DNA of 64,000 nt from Pseudomonas neustonica (GCF_003797945.1 NZ_RKKU01000007.1:62001-126000); one strand, 5' to 3'; counted from the first letter of the stretch, positions 30,155-38,597 are shown. Translations and numbers: made by a program. Notes: generated by a model from the sequence alone, not told the origin.

Positions 30155-30817
30155 ATGAATGATGTCCTGATTCTGGAAGATCAAAAGGATGCTCAGGGCT
30201 GGTTGGCAGAGGCCATTTTAATGGCTTGGCCTCAGGTCCGGTTGAGCGTTTATGGGCGTTTGGATGGCGCCCTGCAGGCACTGGAATCGGGGCAGCCCGA
30301 TCTTTGTCTGGTCGACCTGCAGCTGCCGGACGGCTCAGGTATTGACTTCATTCGCCAGTGCAGCAAGCGGTATCCCGCAACCTTGCTCGTAGTTGCCACT
30401 ATATATGACGATGATATGCATCTGTTTCCGGCGTTGCAGGCAGGAGCCAACGGTTATCTATTGAAAGACGATAGCCAGAAACAGATCGCGCTGGCGCTAG
30501 AGGGGGTAGCCCTGGGTGTGCCGCCGTTATCGCCGCAGATTGCACAACGTATGTTGGGCTTCTTTCAACAGGCTTCGGGAGCCGGTAGCTGGCGCCCTGG
30601 GGGTTCTCCGGATGAGGAAGTGGCAAAACTCAGCGAACGCGAGCGTGAGTTTTTGCTGGTTATTGGTAACGGCTATAAAACGGCTGAGGCGGCCGATATG
30701 TTGGGTGTGAGTTATCACACGGCAACAAGTTACATTAAAAACATTTACGCCAAGCTGGGGATCAGTAGTCGTGCGCAGGCCGTGCAGGAAGCCATACGCA
30801 TGGGGTTGATGAGCTAA
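30155..30817 (+). CDS. NarL/LuxR-family response regulator
   Basis: 220 residues. The receiver domain has the acidic pair in LILEDQ, the phosphorylation Asp in LVDLQLPDGSG near residue 50, the Thr in VVATIYDDD and the Lys in NGYLLKDD. The C-terminal LuxR helix-turn-helix is LSEREREFLLVIGNGYKTAEAADMLGV... from about residue 160. It is a DNA-binding regulator whose cognate kinase just upstream is broken. It may be activated by another kinase or act unphosphorylated. ATG 30155 is used, though a GTG one codon earlier also fits. Target genes unknown. Confidence 0.88.
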   Translation: MNDVLILEDQKDAQGWLAEAILMAWPQVRLSVYGRLDGALQALESGQPDLCLVDLQLPDGSGIDFIRQCSKRYPATLLVVATIYDDDMHLFPALQAGANGYLLKDDSQKQIALALEGVALGVPPLSPQIAQRMLGFFQQASGAGSWRPGGSPDEEVAKLSEREREFLLVIGNGYKTAEAADMLGVSYHTATSYIKNIYAKLGISSRAQAVQEAIRMGLMS

Positions 30818-30839
30818 AAATAGTTACCGATGTAATGCT

Positions 30840-31334
30840 TCACTTCTTGAAAGTACCCTTTGGCAGAACGACCAGTTGCGTATTGGACGCTATGTCGTGC
30901 CATGTCCGAGACTGCTTGTCCACGAGTTGCCAGAAAAATCCCAGACCGGCACAGAGCCAGGAAAGCTGGCAAACCAACAGCCGGATTAATGCTTGCGTGC
31001 GGGTGATCGAGAGCCCGTTCGGTTGCTGCAGGCGGATACGCCAAGCCTGCATGCCCAGGGTTTGGCCTTTTTTGGTCCAGAACAGCAGGTAAAAACCGGT
31101 AGTCACGATGATGATGATCACGCTGAGCAGATGGTCACCAATAAAGCCACCCGCGTCTGCTTGCTGATGGGCTGTCGCCTCCCCGTATATACCGATGTAA
31201 ATGCCAAGGTAGGCAAAGGTCGCGACCATGAGTACGGCGAGTAATAACAGCAGGTCGTAACCCGCAGCCGCCAGCCGCCTGATCAAACCGCAAGACGGGA
31301 AGTCCCCTTTAGGGGACAGCTGTTTGACTGTCAT
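30840..31334 (-). CDS. RDD family inner-membrane protein
   Basis: 164 residues with the RDD layout: GLIRRLAAAGYDLLLLLAVLM as first helix, a second helix around residues 75-92, LGMQAWRIRLQ in the cytosolic loop, and the closing DKQSRTWHDIASNTQLVVLPK. Function unknown. I recall an RDD gene near lptFG in Pseudomonas too, which suggests that the response-regulator pair has been added or retained between them. It is convergent with the response regulator, with only 22 bases between stop codons. Confidence 0.85.
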   Translation of the reverse strand: MTVKQLSPKGDFPSCGLIRRLAAAGYDLLLLLAVLMVATFAYLGIYIGIYGEATAHQQADAGGFIGDHLLSVIIIIVTTGFYLLFWTKKGQTLGMQAWRIRLQQPNGLSITRTQALIRLLVCQLSWLCAGLGFFWQLVDKQSRTWHDIASNTQLVVLPKGTFKK

Positions 31335-31360
31335 GGAGTCTCCTGGTCGCGTGAACGCAG

Positions 31361-31696
31361 TTATCGCCGGGTCAGCGGCTGGCGGTTAAATGATACTGCG
31401 TTGAGGCCGCTATTCATGAAAGCGCGAATGTTGGCGTGATCGCTGCCGGTGGGGTTGTCCAGAACAGACCGGTAGTGCTCGGCAAAGCACTGCAGTGTCT
31501 GCAGGTCAGTTAGCTGCAGGTCCTGCGCCGCTGCCAATACCTTGCAGGAGCCCTGGTTCTGGTCCTCTGTATTGTGTATGGCGCCGTTCGCAAATGCGCT
31601 GGGCTGATAGTGATAGTGTTGCTCGATAAAGCTGAGGGTATCCGCGAATTGGTGCTCTGGCTTGCCCAGGCGGGCGACAAACTGCTCGGGGGTCAT
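31361..31696 (-). CDS. HopJ-family small protein
   Basis: 111 residues matching the HopJ (PF08888-type) family: TPEQFVARLGKPEHQFADTLSFIEQHYHYQPSAFANG and later FAEHYRSVLDNPTGSDHANIRAFM. Despite the name given from a plant-pathogen homologue, the family is widespread in free-living marine and soil gammaproteobacteria that lack type III secretion, and nothing here suggests secretion. It overlaps the DUF1244 gene by 4 bases (ATGA), so they form one unit. Function unknown. Confidence 0.83.
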   Translation of the reverse strand: MTPEQFVARLGKPEHQFADTLSFIEQHYHYQPSAFANGAIHNTEDQNQGSCKVLAAAQDLQLTDLQTLQCFAEHYRSVLDNPTGSDHANIRAFMNSGLNAVSFNRQPLTRR

Positions 31697-31995
31697 GCTT
31701 TATCCTGTTTCTGCGCTCGTTCGAAGGCGGCTTGTTGCTGCGGGCTGGCTTCAGTCTGGTATTTGGCTTTCCAGTCAGCGTAGGGCATGCCATAGATGGC
31801 TTCACGTGCTTCATCCATGCTTAGCTCGATGTCCATATCGTCTGCTGCCCCCTTGTACCACTTGGACAGACAGTTGCGACAGAAGCCTGCGAGTGTCATC
31901 AGCTCGATGTTCTGCACATCCTTGCGGCTACGCAGATGACTGACCAGGTTACGGAAGGCTGCCGCTTCAAGTTCAAGACGTTCCTGTTGGGTCAT
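31693..31995 (-). CDS. DUF1244 family protein
   Basis: 100 residues with the conserved helical stretch LVSHLRSRKDVQNIELMTLAGFCRNCLSKWYKGAADD, typical of DUF1244 (a small alpha-helical fold with conserved Cys). Function unknown. ATG 31995 is preferred because GGAG lies 6 bases upstream, although an ATG one codon earlier is possible. It overlaps the HopJ-family gene. Confidence 0.85.
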   Translation of the reverse strand: MTQQERLELEAAAFRNLVSHLRSRKDVQNIELMTLAGFCRNCLSKWYKGAADDMDIELSMDEAREAIYGMPYADWKAKYQTEASPQQQAAFERAQKQDKA

Positions 31996-32106
31996 CATCA
32001 ACTCCGGTTTTCATCAGCTTATGTTGTTTATGTCAGCGCACCCTTGATGGCTGACAACCAGGTGCGCCAAGCATAAAACGCAATCAGCCAAAGTCAATCG
32101 GCCGCG

Positions 32107-32481
32107 TCAGTTGCGTTGTGCACTCAGAGTAATGGATACCGATTCAGCAAAACGCAGTGCGTGCGGCTTGTCTACTTCGACTTCCGCATAGTGCACTTGT
32201 TGGTGCTGCATCACTATGTCCAGCAGCTCTTGGGTCAGCCGCTCCAGCAGGGCAAAGCGGTTGCCCTCTACATGGGCAATGAGCGCTTTGGTGATGGTGC
32301 GATAGTTCAGCGCCTGAGTTATCTCGTTGACGGCGACAGCATCGTCGGCCGGGTAGAGTATGGTCACATTGATCAGGATGTCTTGCTGATTGTGGATTTC
32401 TTCATCCTTGATGCCAATGTAGGTGCGTAGACGCAGGTCCTTGATGCGGATGCGGGCCAGGCCCGGTGCCAGTATGCTCAT
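32107..32481 (-). CDS. folX: Dihydroneopterin triphosphate 2'-epimerase FolX
   Basis: 124 residues of the dihydroneopterin aldolase/epimerase fold: [33 protein letters not shown] and the catalytic-region [14 protein letters not shown]. Assigned to FolX rather than FolB because it sits with folE and folM, the known combination for tetrahydromonapterin synthesis in Pseudomonas, which serves phenylalanine hydroxylase. It begins one base after folE ends. An ATG start at 32481 is used, and the five-codon extension overlaps folE. Confidence 0.9.
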   Translation of the reverse strand: MSILAPGLARIRIKDLRLRTYIGIKDEEIHNQQDILINVTILYPADDAVAVNEITQALNYRTITKALIAHVEGNRFALLERLTQELLDIVMQHQQVHYAEVEVDKPHALRFAESVSITLSAQRN

Positions 32482-32482
32482 C

Positions 32483-33043
32483 TCAGTTCCGACCAATCAG
32501 CTGCAGGAACTCCTGCCGGGTATTAACCGAGTTACGGAAGTCGCCCAGCATGACCGAGCTATGCATGGATGAATTCTGTTTTTCTACGCCGCGCATCATC
32601 ATGCACATATGCTTGGCTTCGATGACCACTGCGACGCCGCGTGCATTGGTGACCTTCTGCAGTGCTTCGGCGATCTGTCGGGTCAGGTTTTCCTGGATCT
32701 GCAGTCGCCGCGCGAACATGTCGACGATGCGGGCCACTTTCGACAGGCCAATCACCTTGCCGGTGGGGATGTAGGCGACATGCGCCTTGCCGATAAAGGG
32801 CAGCATATGGTGCTCACACAGCGAGTAAAGCTCGATATCCTTGACGATGACCATCTCATCATTGTCAGACTGGAAGAGCGCGCCGTTGACGATCTCGTCC
32901 AGTGATTGGTTGTAGCCGTGGCAGAGAAACTGCATGGCTTTGGCCGCACGTTCAGGTGTGCCCTTGAGACCTTCGCGCTCGGGGTTTTCTCCCAGATTGG
33001 TCAGTACTTCCAGATAGTTCTGTGACAGCTTTTCCAGGCTCAT
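32483..33043 (-). CDS. folE: GTP cyclohydrolase I
   Basis: 186 residues. The zinc-binding Cys and His are in [18 protein letters not shown], followed by [20 protein letters not shown] and a late second zinc Cys in [11 protein letters not shown]. The enzyme converts GTP to dihydroneopterin triphosphate, the first step of folate and monapterin synthesis. It lies between folM and folX in one operon. ATG 33043 (MSLEKLS) is the family-like start. Confidence 0.95.
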   Translation of the reverse strand: MSLEKLSQNYLEVLTNLGENPEREGLKGTPERAAKAMQFLCHGYNQSLDEIVNGALFQSDNDEMVIVKDIELYSLCEHHMLPFIGKAHVAYIPTGKVIGLSKVARIVDMFARRLQIQENLTRQIAEALQKVTNARGVAVVIEAKHMCMMMRGVEKQNSSMHSSVMLGDFRNSVNTRQEFLQLIGRN

Positions 33044-33060
33044 AATGTCTTCTCGTCGGC

Positions 33061-33762
33061 TCATTTAAGATGCCGGCCGCCATTTAGCGACAGGCATGTT
33101 CCGGTTGTGTAGGGGTTGTCCAGCAGATAGCGAACCGACTGGTAAACCACCTCGGGGCCGGGCTCCATGCCCATTGCCGACTTGGCCAGTGCTCTGGCTC
33201 GATAGTCGGCATCATCGTCTTCATTGAACATGATCAAGGCCGGGTTGATGCAGTTGACCTTGATACGTGGGGCCAGTTGCGCGGCAAAGGAGCGCGATAG
33301 TCCCTCTAGTCCTGTTTTACTGGCGCAGTAAGCTATATGCTTGGCGCTACCCTTGCGGGTTACATCGTCGCTGATGTGAATGATGTCCCCGGTTGCATCG
33401 GCAGGGAACAGGTCTGCACACTGGCTATTGATCATGTAGGGGGCTTGCATGTGCACCATGAACATTTGCTGCAGTGCAGCATGACCTTCCTGGTCGTCCA
33501 TCCAGATAGACGCATTGTGGATAATTGCGCGCAGGCTGACGGCCCGCTCATGCAGTTGATCAATCAGCCCCTGGATGCCTGCCGTGGTAGAAAAATCGGC
33601 GAGCAGTACTTCAACACCTTCCGGTAGTGCAGCGTCACGCTGCTCATCCAATGCTCGGCAGCTGATGATGACCCTGTGTCCATCTTCTACCAGGCGTTTG
33701 GCGCAATGCAGGCCGACCCGCTGCGCGGCACCCGTAATGAGTATACTTGTGGCTTGGCTCAT
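33061..33762 (-). CDS. folM: Dihydromonapterin reductase FolM
   Basis: 233 residues, short-chain dehydrogenase. The NADPH loop is [16 protein letters not shown], where the Arg-rich position favours NADP, the N-A-S motif is in IIHNASIW, and the catalytic Tyr-x3-Lys is in [12 protein letters not shown]. FolM reduces dihydromonapterin and dihydrofolate. It is the first gene of the folM-folE-folX unit and is divergent from the LitR-type regulator, with TGTACA-like motifs in the shared region. Confidence 0.92.
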   Translation of the reverse strand: MSQATSILITGAAQRVGLHCAKRLVEDGHRVIISCRALDEQRDAALPEGVEVLLADFSTTAGIQGLIDQLHERAVSLRAIIHNASIWMDDQEGHAALQQMFMVHMQAPYMINSQCADLFPADATGDIIHISDDVTRKGSAKHIAYCASKTGLEGLSRSFAAQLAPRIKVNCINPALIMFNEDDDADYRARALAKSAMGMEPGPEVVYQSVRYLLDNPYTTGTCLSLNGGRHLK

Positions 33763-33785
33763 AGCTCACTTGAGTCAGTAATAAG

Positions 33786-33818
33786 TGTATAGATGCGGTT
33801 GTTTTGATGGGCTGTACA
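33786..33818 (-). promoter_or_regulatory. TGTACA-type half-sites upstream of folM
   Basis: TGTATA at 33786-33791 and TGTACA at 33813-33818, 21 bases apart, lie 24-56 bases before the folM start. TGTACA-type half-sites are what I recall for LitR/PplR regulators in light-responsive promoters. Assignment by motif and context only. Confidence 0.35.
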
Positions 33819-33958
33819 AGATGGACAGCATCGTTCAACAGCGGTGTGAATTGCTCATGTTAACACGCACAACCCGCTTGGCATCAGTCTATTGGTGATT
33901 ACGTTGTAGTTGCTATCAGATCAGTGTGCCAGCGTTGCCGCAAAAAATCGTAATATTA

Positions 33959-33981
33959 TGTACAATACTCGTACAACTGAT
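33959..33981 (+). promoter_or_regulatory. 11-bp direct repeat with TGTACA upstream of the LitR-type regulator
   Basis: GTACAATACTC (33960-33970) and GTACAACTGAT (33971-33981) form adjacent 11-bp direct repeats sharing GTACAA. The first is part of a TGTACA palindrome (33959-33964). 11-bp direct repeats are the operator style of CarH/LitR MerR proteins. It overlaps a TACAAT -10-like hexamer at 33961-33966 and precedes the regulator ATG by about 38 bases, suggesting autoregulation. Confidence 0.45.
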
Positions 33982-34018
33982 CCGAGAGCCAAGGCGACCC
34001 GCCGCCCGTGACCATACA

Positions 34019-34963
34019 ATGACTGATTATGCTTCTGGCCCACTTCTGGCCAACGATACGCTGTATCCCATACGTGAGGTATCTCGCTTGTCTGGCGTTA
34101 ACTCGGTGACCTTGCGCGCATGGGAGCGGCGCTATGGGTTGTTAGTACCGCAGCGCACCGAGAGTGGTCACCGTCTCTACTCAATGCGTGATATTGAGCG
34201 GGTCAAGGCGATCGTCAGCTGGATTGGTCGAGGCGTTCCGGTCAGCAAGGTGGCTTCTATTATTGACCGGCAGACGCAGCCCTCGCTGAGCGCTGCAACA
34301 GCTGCGCACATAGAAGATCAGGCAGAGCAGTATGTGCTCGCAGCGCGCACCCGTTTGATGGATGCGGTTGCCAGTGGGGATGTGCTTGAGCTTGAACGAG
34401 CCTACTCCCTGTTATTTTCGCACTGGACGCTTACGCAGGTATGCAACGATGTGTTGCTGCCCGTGTGGCGGCAGTATCGTACCCGAGCTGGGCAGCCCGG
34501 CTCGACTGCGCAGTGGGCGCTGCTGGATGGATTTTTGCGCGGCCGTCTATTGCAGCGGATTGCTTTTGTCCGTCCCGACCGCCCCAGTGTCATGCTGGTT
34601 GGTTTGCAGCCACCCCAGGATGAAGTGGAAGTGCTGGTTGCGTCCCTGTTTCTGGCTGAGGCCGATCTGAATATCGCCTATCTGACGTCCTTGCCAGCGG
34701 CAGAAGATTTATTGATCATGACCCAGAGCGGGCGCTATCAGGGCTTGCTGCTATTCAGTGACCTGGCATTGGATAACAGCCTGTTGACCCGTCAGTTGCC
34801 GCGACTGAGTCAACAATTGGACTGTGCTGTAGCGGTGTTGGGGGCGTGCTGTGAATTACAGAGCACGGCTCTGGCTAAGGCGCAGATAAGTAGCCTGGGG
34901 CTGGTGCAAGGTACGCTAACCGAGCGAGTTCGCCAGTTGCTTGGCGGTTATCTTGCTAGTTGA
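34019..34963 (+). CDS. LitR/PplR-type MerR-family light-response regulator
   Basis: 314 residues. The N-terminal MerR helix-turn-helix is YPIREVSRLSGVNSVTLRAWERRYGLLVPQRTESGHRLY. The C-terminal half has the CarH/LitR domain architecture (helical bundle, then a Rossmann-like cobalamin fold, MLVGLQPPQDEVEVLVASLFLAEADLNIAYLT). The cobalamin His motif DxHxxG is absent, as in class II LitR proteins, which sense light through a partner LOV protein instead. A short LOV gene lies immediately downstream in convergent orientation. ATG 34019 is chosen because the extension upstream contains the promoter-like repeats. Confidence 0.8.
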   Translation: MTDYASGPLLANDTLYPIREVSRLSGVNSVTLRAWERRYGLLVPQRTESGHRLYSMRDIERVKAIVSWIGRGVPVSKVASIIDRQTQPSLSAATAAHIEDQAEQYVLAARTRLMDAVASGDVLELERAYSLLFSHWTLTQVCNDVLLPVWRQYRTRAGQPGSTAQWALLDGFLRGRLLQRIAFVRPDRPSVMLVGLQPPQDEVEVLVASLFLAEADLNIAYLTSLPAAEDLLIMTQSGRYQGLLLFSDLALDNSLLTRQLPRLSQQLDCAVAVLGACCELQSTALAKAQISSLGLVQGTLTERVRQLLGGYLAS

Positions 34964-34978
34964 AATGAAAGCAGGTCG

Positions 34979-35000
34979 GTTGATAGCGCCGGCTATCAAC
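34979..35000. terminator. Hairpin between the convergent LitR and LOV genes
   Basis: GTTGATAGC and GCTATCAAC form a perfect 9-bp stem around GCCG. It starts 15 bases past the regulator stop and overlaps the LOV gene stop codon. No U-tract follows on either strand. Confidence 0.5.
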
Positions 35001-35430
35001 TTGGTGCTCCGCGTAATTCGTTTAGTTCCTTTTCAAGCGCGTCGGCTCTCTGTTGGGCTTCAATCTGGGCCGATACGTCTTTTTGAATGCCGATAAAGTA
35101 GGTCAATCGGTCGGCTTCATTGAACACCGGAGTGATCGACAGTTCGTTCCAGAACAGGCTGCCATCCTTACGGTAATTGCGCAGCACGGCGCGGCAAGGC
35201 TCACCTTTCACAATACCTTCGCGAATGATTCTTAAGCCCTCCTGGTCAAAATCACCGCGCTGCAAAAAACGGCAGTCCTGATAGAGGATTTCATCCGCGC
35301 TGTAACCGGTCAGCGCTTCAAATGCAGGGTTTACATAAATAAGAATGTTGTCGTCGCCTTCCTGTTCGGCGACTACGATGCCGTCGTTGGACGCGTTGAC
35401 CACCAGCTGCAGTAATTTGGCATTGATCAT
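34996..35430 (-). CDS. Short LOV blue-light photoreceptor
   Basis: 144 residues, a single LOV domain with short flanking helices, as in the PpSB1-LOV/PpSB2-LOV proteins of Pseudomonas putida. The FMN-binding signature is YQDCRFLQ, and Cys53, the residue that forms the flavin adduct, is at the same number as I recall for PpSB1-LOV. NYRKDGSLFWNELSITPV and YFIGIQKDVS complete the fold, and a C-terminal coiled helix ends the chain. There is no output domain, so it must signal by protein contact, most likely with the LitR-type regulator next door. ATG 35430 is used. A TGTACA lies just upstream at 35433-35438. Confidence 0.92.
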   Translation of the reverse strand: MINAKLLQLVVNASNDGIVVAEQEGDDNILIYVNPAFEALTGYSADEILYQDCRFLQRGDFDQEGLRIIREGIVKGEPCRAVLRNYRKDGSLFWNELSITPVFNEADRLTYFIGIQKDVSAQIEAQQRADALEKELNELRGAPS

Positions 35431-35564
35431 GGTGTACACAGACTCCTTTATGCTTTTCGGCATTCTATAGCAGTGGGCAGGACTGTCCAGCTGCGCTGCG
35501 CCCCGCTGAGTGCTTTGCGGCATAATAGCGGGATTGATGAATCGAGTGAGAGGGGAGTGGAGTA

Positions 35565-36017
35565 ATGCATCTGGTTATTCTTAGCGGCACTGTATTTGGT
35601 ACGGCGGACCTGGTCGCGGATGAGGCGCAAGCCCTGTGTGAGGCTGCAGGGCTCAGGGTCAGTCGGTTGCGATTATTGAATCTGGACGCGCTGCTCGCGT
35701 TGCAGCCCGAGGCGTTACTGGTCTGCACCTCTACCACCGGCATGGGCGAGTTGCCTGAACCCTTGGTGCCGCTCTTTCATGAGATGCGCGACCGCTTTCC
35801 GTTGCTGACAGCCATGCCCTTTGGCGTGATCGCTCTTGGCGATGCTGCCTATGGCGATACCTTTTGCCAGGCTGGCGAGGAGTTTCGCGAGTTACTGCTG
35901 GAGCTGCAGGCCCGTGAGGTCGAGCCACTGTTGAGGCTGGACGCCAGCGAGACCGTGACGCCGGAAACCGACGCAGAGCCCTGGGTTGGGCGCTTTATAG
36001 CCGCATTAAAAGCCTGA
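35565..36017 (+). CDS. Flavodoxin (MioC-like)
   Basis: 150 residues with the flavodoxin FMN-phosphate loop in SGTVFGTADLVADEAQ at residues 5-20, CTSTTGMGELPEPLVPLFHEM for the isoalloxazine loop, and FGVIALGDAAYGDTFCQAGEEF. A short-chain flavodoxin of the MioC type, a cytosolic one-electron carrier. Its stop adjoins the convergent Crp/Fnr gene without a gap. Confidence 0.9.
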   Translation: MHLVILSGTVFGTADLVADEAQALCEAAGLRVSRLRLLNLDALLALQPEALLVCTSTTGMGELPEPLVPLFHEMRDRFPLLTAMPFGVIALGDAAYGDTFCQAGEEFRELLLELQAREVEPLLRLDASETVTPETDAEPWVGRFIAALKA

Positions 36018-36737
36018 TCAGCCGGCATTGGCAGGCAGCGGTGCACCACTGGCAAGTTGGGTCAGCCGCTCCTCATCCAGGATCAGGATCTGACCATACT
36101 GAATCTGCAGCCAGCCCAGGCTCTCCAGGCGTTTGAGTAACTTATTGATGCTCTGGCGCGAGCTGTTGAGCATCAACCCCAGTGATTCCTGTGAGAGCTG
36201 CACACAGGGACGCCCGCCCTCATCATCGGTCTGGCCGTAATTGTGCGCGTGCATGAGCAAGCGCTTGGCTAGGCGCGATGAAAGCGGCAGCAAAGCACTG
36301 TCTTCCAACATGGCGAAAGAGATACGGATGCGCCGGCACAGCAATTTCATGAATAAGGGATAGAGTTCCGGTCGGCGCTCCAGTATCTGTTGAAAGCCGA
36401 CGCGCGGAATCATCAGCAGTTCGGTATTGCCGCTGGCGATGGTGTCGTGGGAGCGGGGTAGTCCATCAAACAGCGATATTTCGCCGAACCAGCTGCCGGG
36501 TGTCAATACGGCCAGCACTGCTTCGCGACCATCGGGGCCAATATTGCTGATACGCGCTGCGCCGCTGATAACGCCGTATAAACCGTCCGGCTGATCGTCC
36601 TTGGCATAGACAAATTCGCCGTCAGTCAGCGTACGCACTCTGGCCAGGGCCAGCATTTCATCCAGCACATCCTGCGGCAGTTCGCTGAACCAGCGATTCT
36701 TCTGCAGCAGCTTGGCCAGGCGATCAGTGTCCTGCAT
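36018..36737 (-). CDS. Crp/Fnr-family transcriptional regulator
   Basis: 239 residues. The cyclic-nucleotide-binding beta-barrel spans about residues 20-135 (DGLYGVISGAARISNIGPDGREAVLAVLTPGSWFGEISLFDG), then the long dimerisation helix, then a winged helix (LSQESLGLMLNSSRQSINKLLKRLESLGWLQIQYGQI). There is no N-terminal Fe-S Cys cluster, so it is not an FNR oxygen sensor, and the ligand is unknown. ATG 36737 is used. A GTG start 14 codons upstream is possible. It is divergent from the aldolase gene. Confidence 0.85.
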   Translation of the reverse strand: MQDTDRLAKLLQKNRWFSELPQDVLDEMLALARVRTLTDGEFVYAKDDQPDGLYGVISGAARISNIGPDGREAVLAVLTPGSWFGEISLFDGLPRSHDTIASGNTELLMIPRVGFQQILERRPELYPLFMKLLCRRIRISFAMLEDSALLPLSSRLAKRLLMHAHNYGQTDDEGGRPCVQLSQESLGLMLNSSRQSINKLLKRLESLGWLQIQYGQILILDEERLTQLASGAPLPANAG

Positions 36738-36900
36738 GCCAGACACTGTAAAGTGTTTGACAGTCCGCTTCGCCGTCACCGTCTAGACTCCCTCTCATAC
36801 TGAATATCCCATAGTATGCCGCATGCACTGGGGGATGTCCTGTACCGGCAGCGGCCCACAAGGGGGCCTTTACATTATTCCAACAAAAGAGGATTGCCCG

Positions 36901-37674
36901 ATGAACGCAGTACATTCACTGGTGGAAAAGAGCGTCAAAGAGCACGTCAGTCCTGAAGAGTGGCAGGTCCGGGTTGAGCTGGCGGCGTGCTATCGGCTGA
37001 TTGCCATGTACGGTTGGGACGACCTGGTCTTCACCCATATCTCCGCCAAGATTCCGGGCACCGAGCACTTCCTGATCAACCCCTATGGCTTGATGTTTGA
37101 GGAAGTGACTGCATCCAACCTGGTAAAAATTGACCTGCAGGGCAACAAGGTAGTGGAGTCGCCCTACGACGTAAATCCCGCCGGTTTTACGATTCATAGT
37201 GCGATCCACGAAATACGTCACGATGCCAATTGCGTATTGCACACCCATACTGCCGCCGGTATCGCTGTGTCGACGCAGAAAGAAGGTATTTTGCCCATCT
37301 CTCAGCAGTCGATTTTTGTGCTCAGCAGCCTTGCCTATCATGATTATGAGGGCGTTGCGCTGAACGCTGAAGAGAAGCCTCGCCTGCAGGCAGACCTGGG
37401 ACGCGCCAACAATCTGATACTGCGCAACCATGGCTTGTTGGTGTGTGGTAAATCGGTTGCTGAAGCCTTTCTGACCATGTACACCCTGCAGCGCTGCTGT
37501 GAAATTCAAGTACGAGCACAAGCACAGAACGCCGAGCTGATTCCCATTCCGCAGGCTGTTCTGGATGGCGCCGCGGCCAGTATGAAAACGGTTACCAAAG
37601 GTGCTGGTGCCGGGATCGCGTGGCCCGCGCTGCTGCGCAAAATTCAGCGTGTAAATCCTGGTTTTGACGTTTAA
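36901..37674 (+). CDS. Class II aldolase/adducin family protein
   Basis: 257 residues. Metal-binding histidines are in VLHTHTAAG near residue 118 and in NLILRNHGLLVCG near residue 185. The family includes L-fuculose- and ribulose-phosphate aldolases and epimerases, but also many proteins of unknown substrate. This subgroup (long form with a C-terminal ARKIQ-like tail) is unassigned. ATG 36901 has AGAGGA upstream. The following alpha/beta hydrolase starts 4 bases after its stop. I recall the same pair in P. aeruginosa, which suggests a joint catabolic role. Confidence 0.85.
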   Translation: MNAVHSLVEKSVKEHVSPEEWQVRVELAACYRLIAMYGWDDLVFTHISAKIPGTEHFLINPYGLMFEEVTASNLVKIDLQGNKVVESPYDVNPAGFTIHSAIHEIRHDANCVLHTHTAAGIAVSTQKEGILPISQQSIFVLSSLAYHDYEGVALNAEEKPRLQADLGRANNLILRNHGLLVCGKSVAEAFLTMYTLQRCCEIQVRAQAQNAELIPIPQAVLDGAAASMKTVTKGAGAGIAWPALLRKIQRVNPGFDV

Positions 37675-37678
37675 CCGG

Positions 37679-38584
37679 ATGGATAAACTCAGCGGCATTC
37701 CCCTGGACGACTGGATCGTTCAGGGGCGCGAGTTCAACTATCGAGGTTACAAAACCCGCTACTGGGTGGCAGGCGAGGGTGAACCTCTGTTGTTGATTCA
37801 CGGCTTCCCTTCCGGCTCCTGGGATTGGCACTATCTCTGGCACTCACTGGCCCGTCGTTACCGGCTGATTGCCGTCGATATGATGGGCTTTGCATTTTCA
37901 GCCAAGCCACGGCATTACCACTACAGTTTGCTGGATCAGGCCGACTTGCTGCAGGAGGTGCTTCGTCATCTCGGTGTGGACAGCTACCATATTCTGGCGC
38001 ATGACTATGGCGATAGCGTGGCTCAGGAGCTTTTGACGCGAGAGTTTGTTGGGCCGGGCAGGTTGAATTCGGTGTGTTTTCTAAACGGCGGTTTGTTTCC
38101 GGAAACGCATCGTCCGGTCCGTTTGCAGAAGCTATTGATGAGCCCTATTGGCTTTCTCGTTGGGCGTCGTTACCAGCGTGAGAACATGGCGCAGACCTTT
38201 GGCAGAATTTTTGGACCTCAGACGCAACCGAGCCAGCAGGAGATGGACGGCTTTTGGCGCATGATGGAGTTCAATCAGGGGCCCAAGGTGATGCATCTGT
38301 TGATTCGTTATATAGCCGAACGCAAGGTACAACGCGACCGCTGGGTGGATGCCATGCAGCGTACCGAGGTGCCGATGAGGGTTATTGACGGCGCAGTAGA
38401 TCCGGTCTCGGGCGCTCACATGGTGGCGCGCTATCGCGAGCTGATTCCGCAGGCGGACACCGTGTTGCTGGACAATATAGGCCACTATCCGCAGGTCGAA
38501 GCGCCGGACCAGGTGCTGGAGCACTATCTGGATTTTCGTTCGGTGTGTGCAGGCAGCGAGCATAGCCTTGCTGTTGAATGCTAA
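37679..38584 (+). CDS. Alpha/beta hydrolase (epoxide hydrolase/haloalkane dehalogenase-like)
   Basis: 301 residues. The oxyanion motif is LLIHGFPSGSWDWHY. The nucleophile elbow is HDYGDS, where an Asp nucleophile is typical of epoxide hydrolases and dehalogenases. The C-terminal acid is in VIDGAVDPVSG and the base His in NIGHYPQVEAPDQV. Substrate unknown. ATG 37679 follows the aldolase stop by 4 bases. A TTG overlapping the aldolase gene is less likely. It is convergent with the membrane-protein gene. Confidence 0.85.
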   Translation: MDKLSGIPLDDWIVQGREFNYRGYKTRYWVAGEGEPLLLIHGFPSGSWDWHYLWHSLARRYRLIAVDMMGFAFSAKPRHYHYSLLDQADLLQEVLRHLGVDSYHILAHDYGDSVAQELLTREFVGPGRLNSVCFLNGGLFPETHRPVRLQKLLMSPIGFLVGRRYQRENMAQTFGRIFGPQTQPSQQEMDGFWRMMEFNQGPKVMHLLIRYIAERKVQRDRWVDAMQRTEVPMRVIDGAVDPVSGAHMVARYRELIPQADTVLLDNIGHYPQVEAPDQVLEHYLDFRSVCAGSEHSLAVEC

Positions 38585-38597
38585 GAAGCCTTACATG

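Noticed and set aside
31361..31696. HopJ-family protein as a type III effector
   Set aside because: There is no secretion locus or plant-pathogen context in the window, and the family is common in free-living bacteria.
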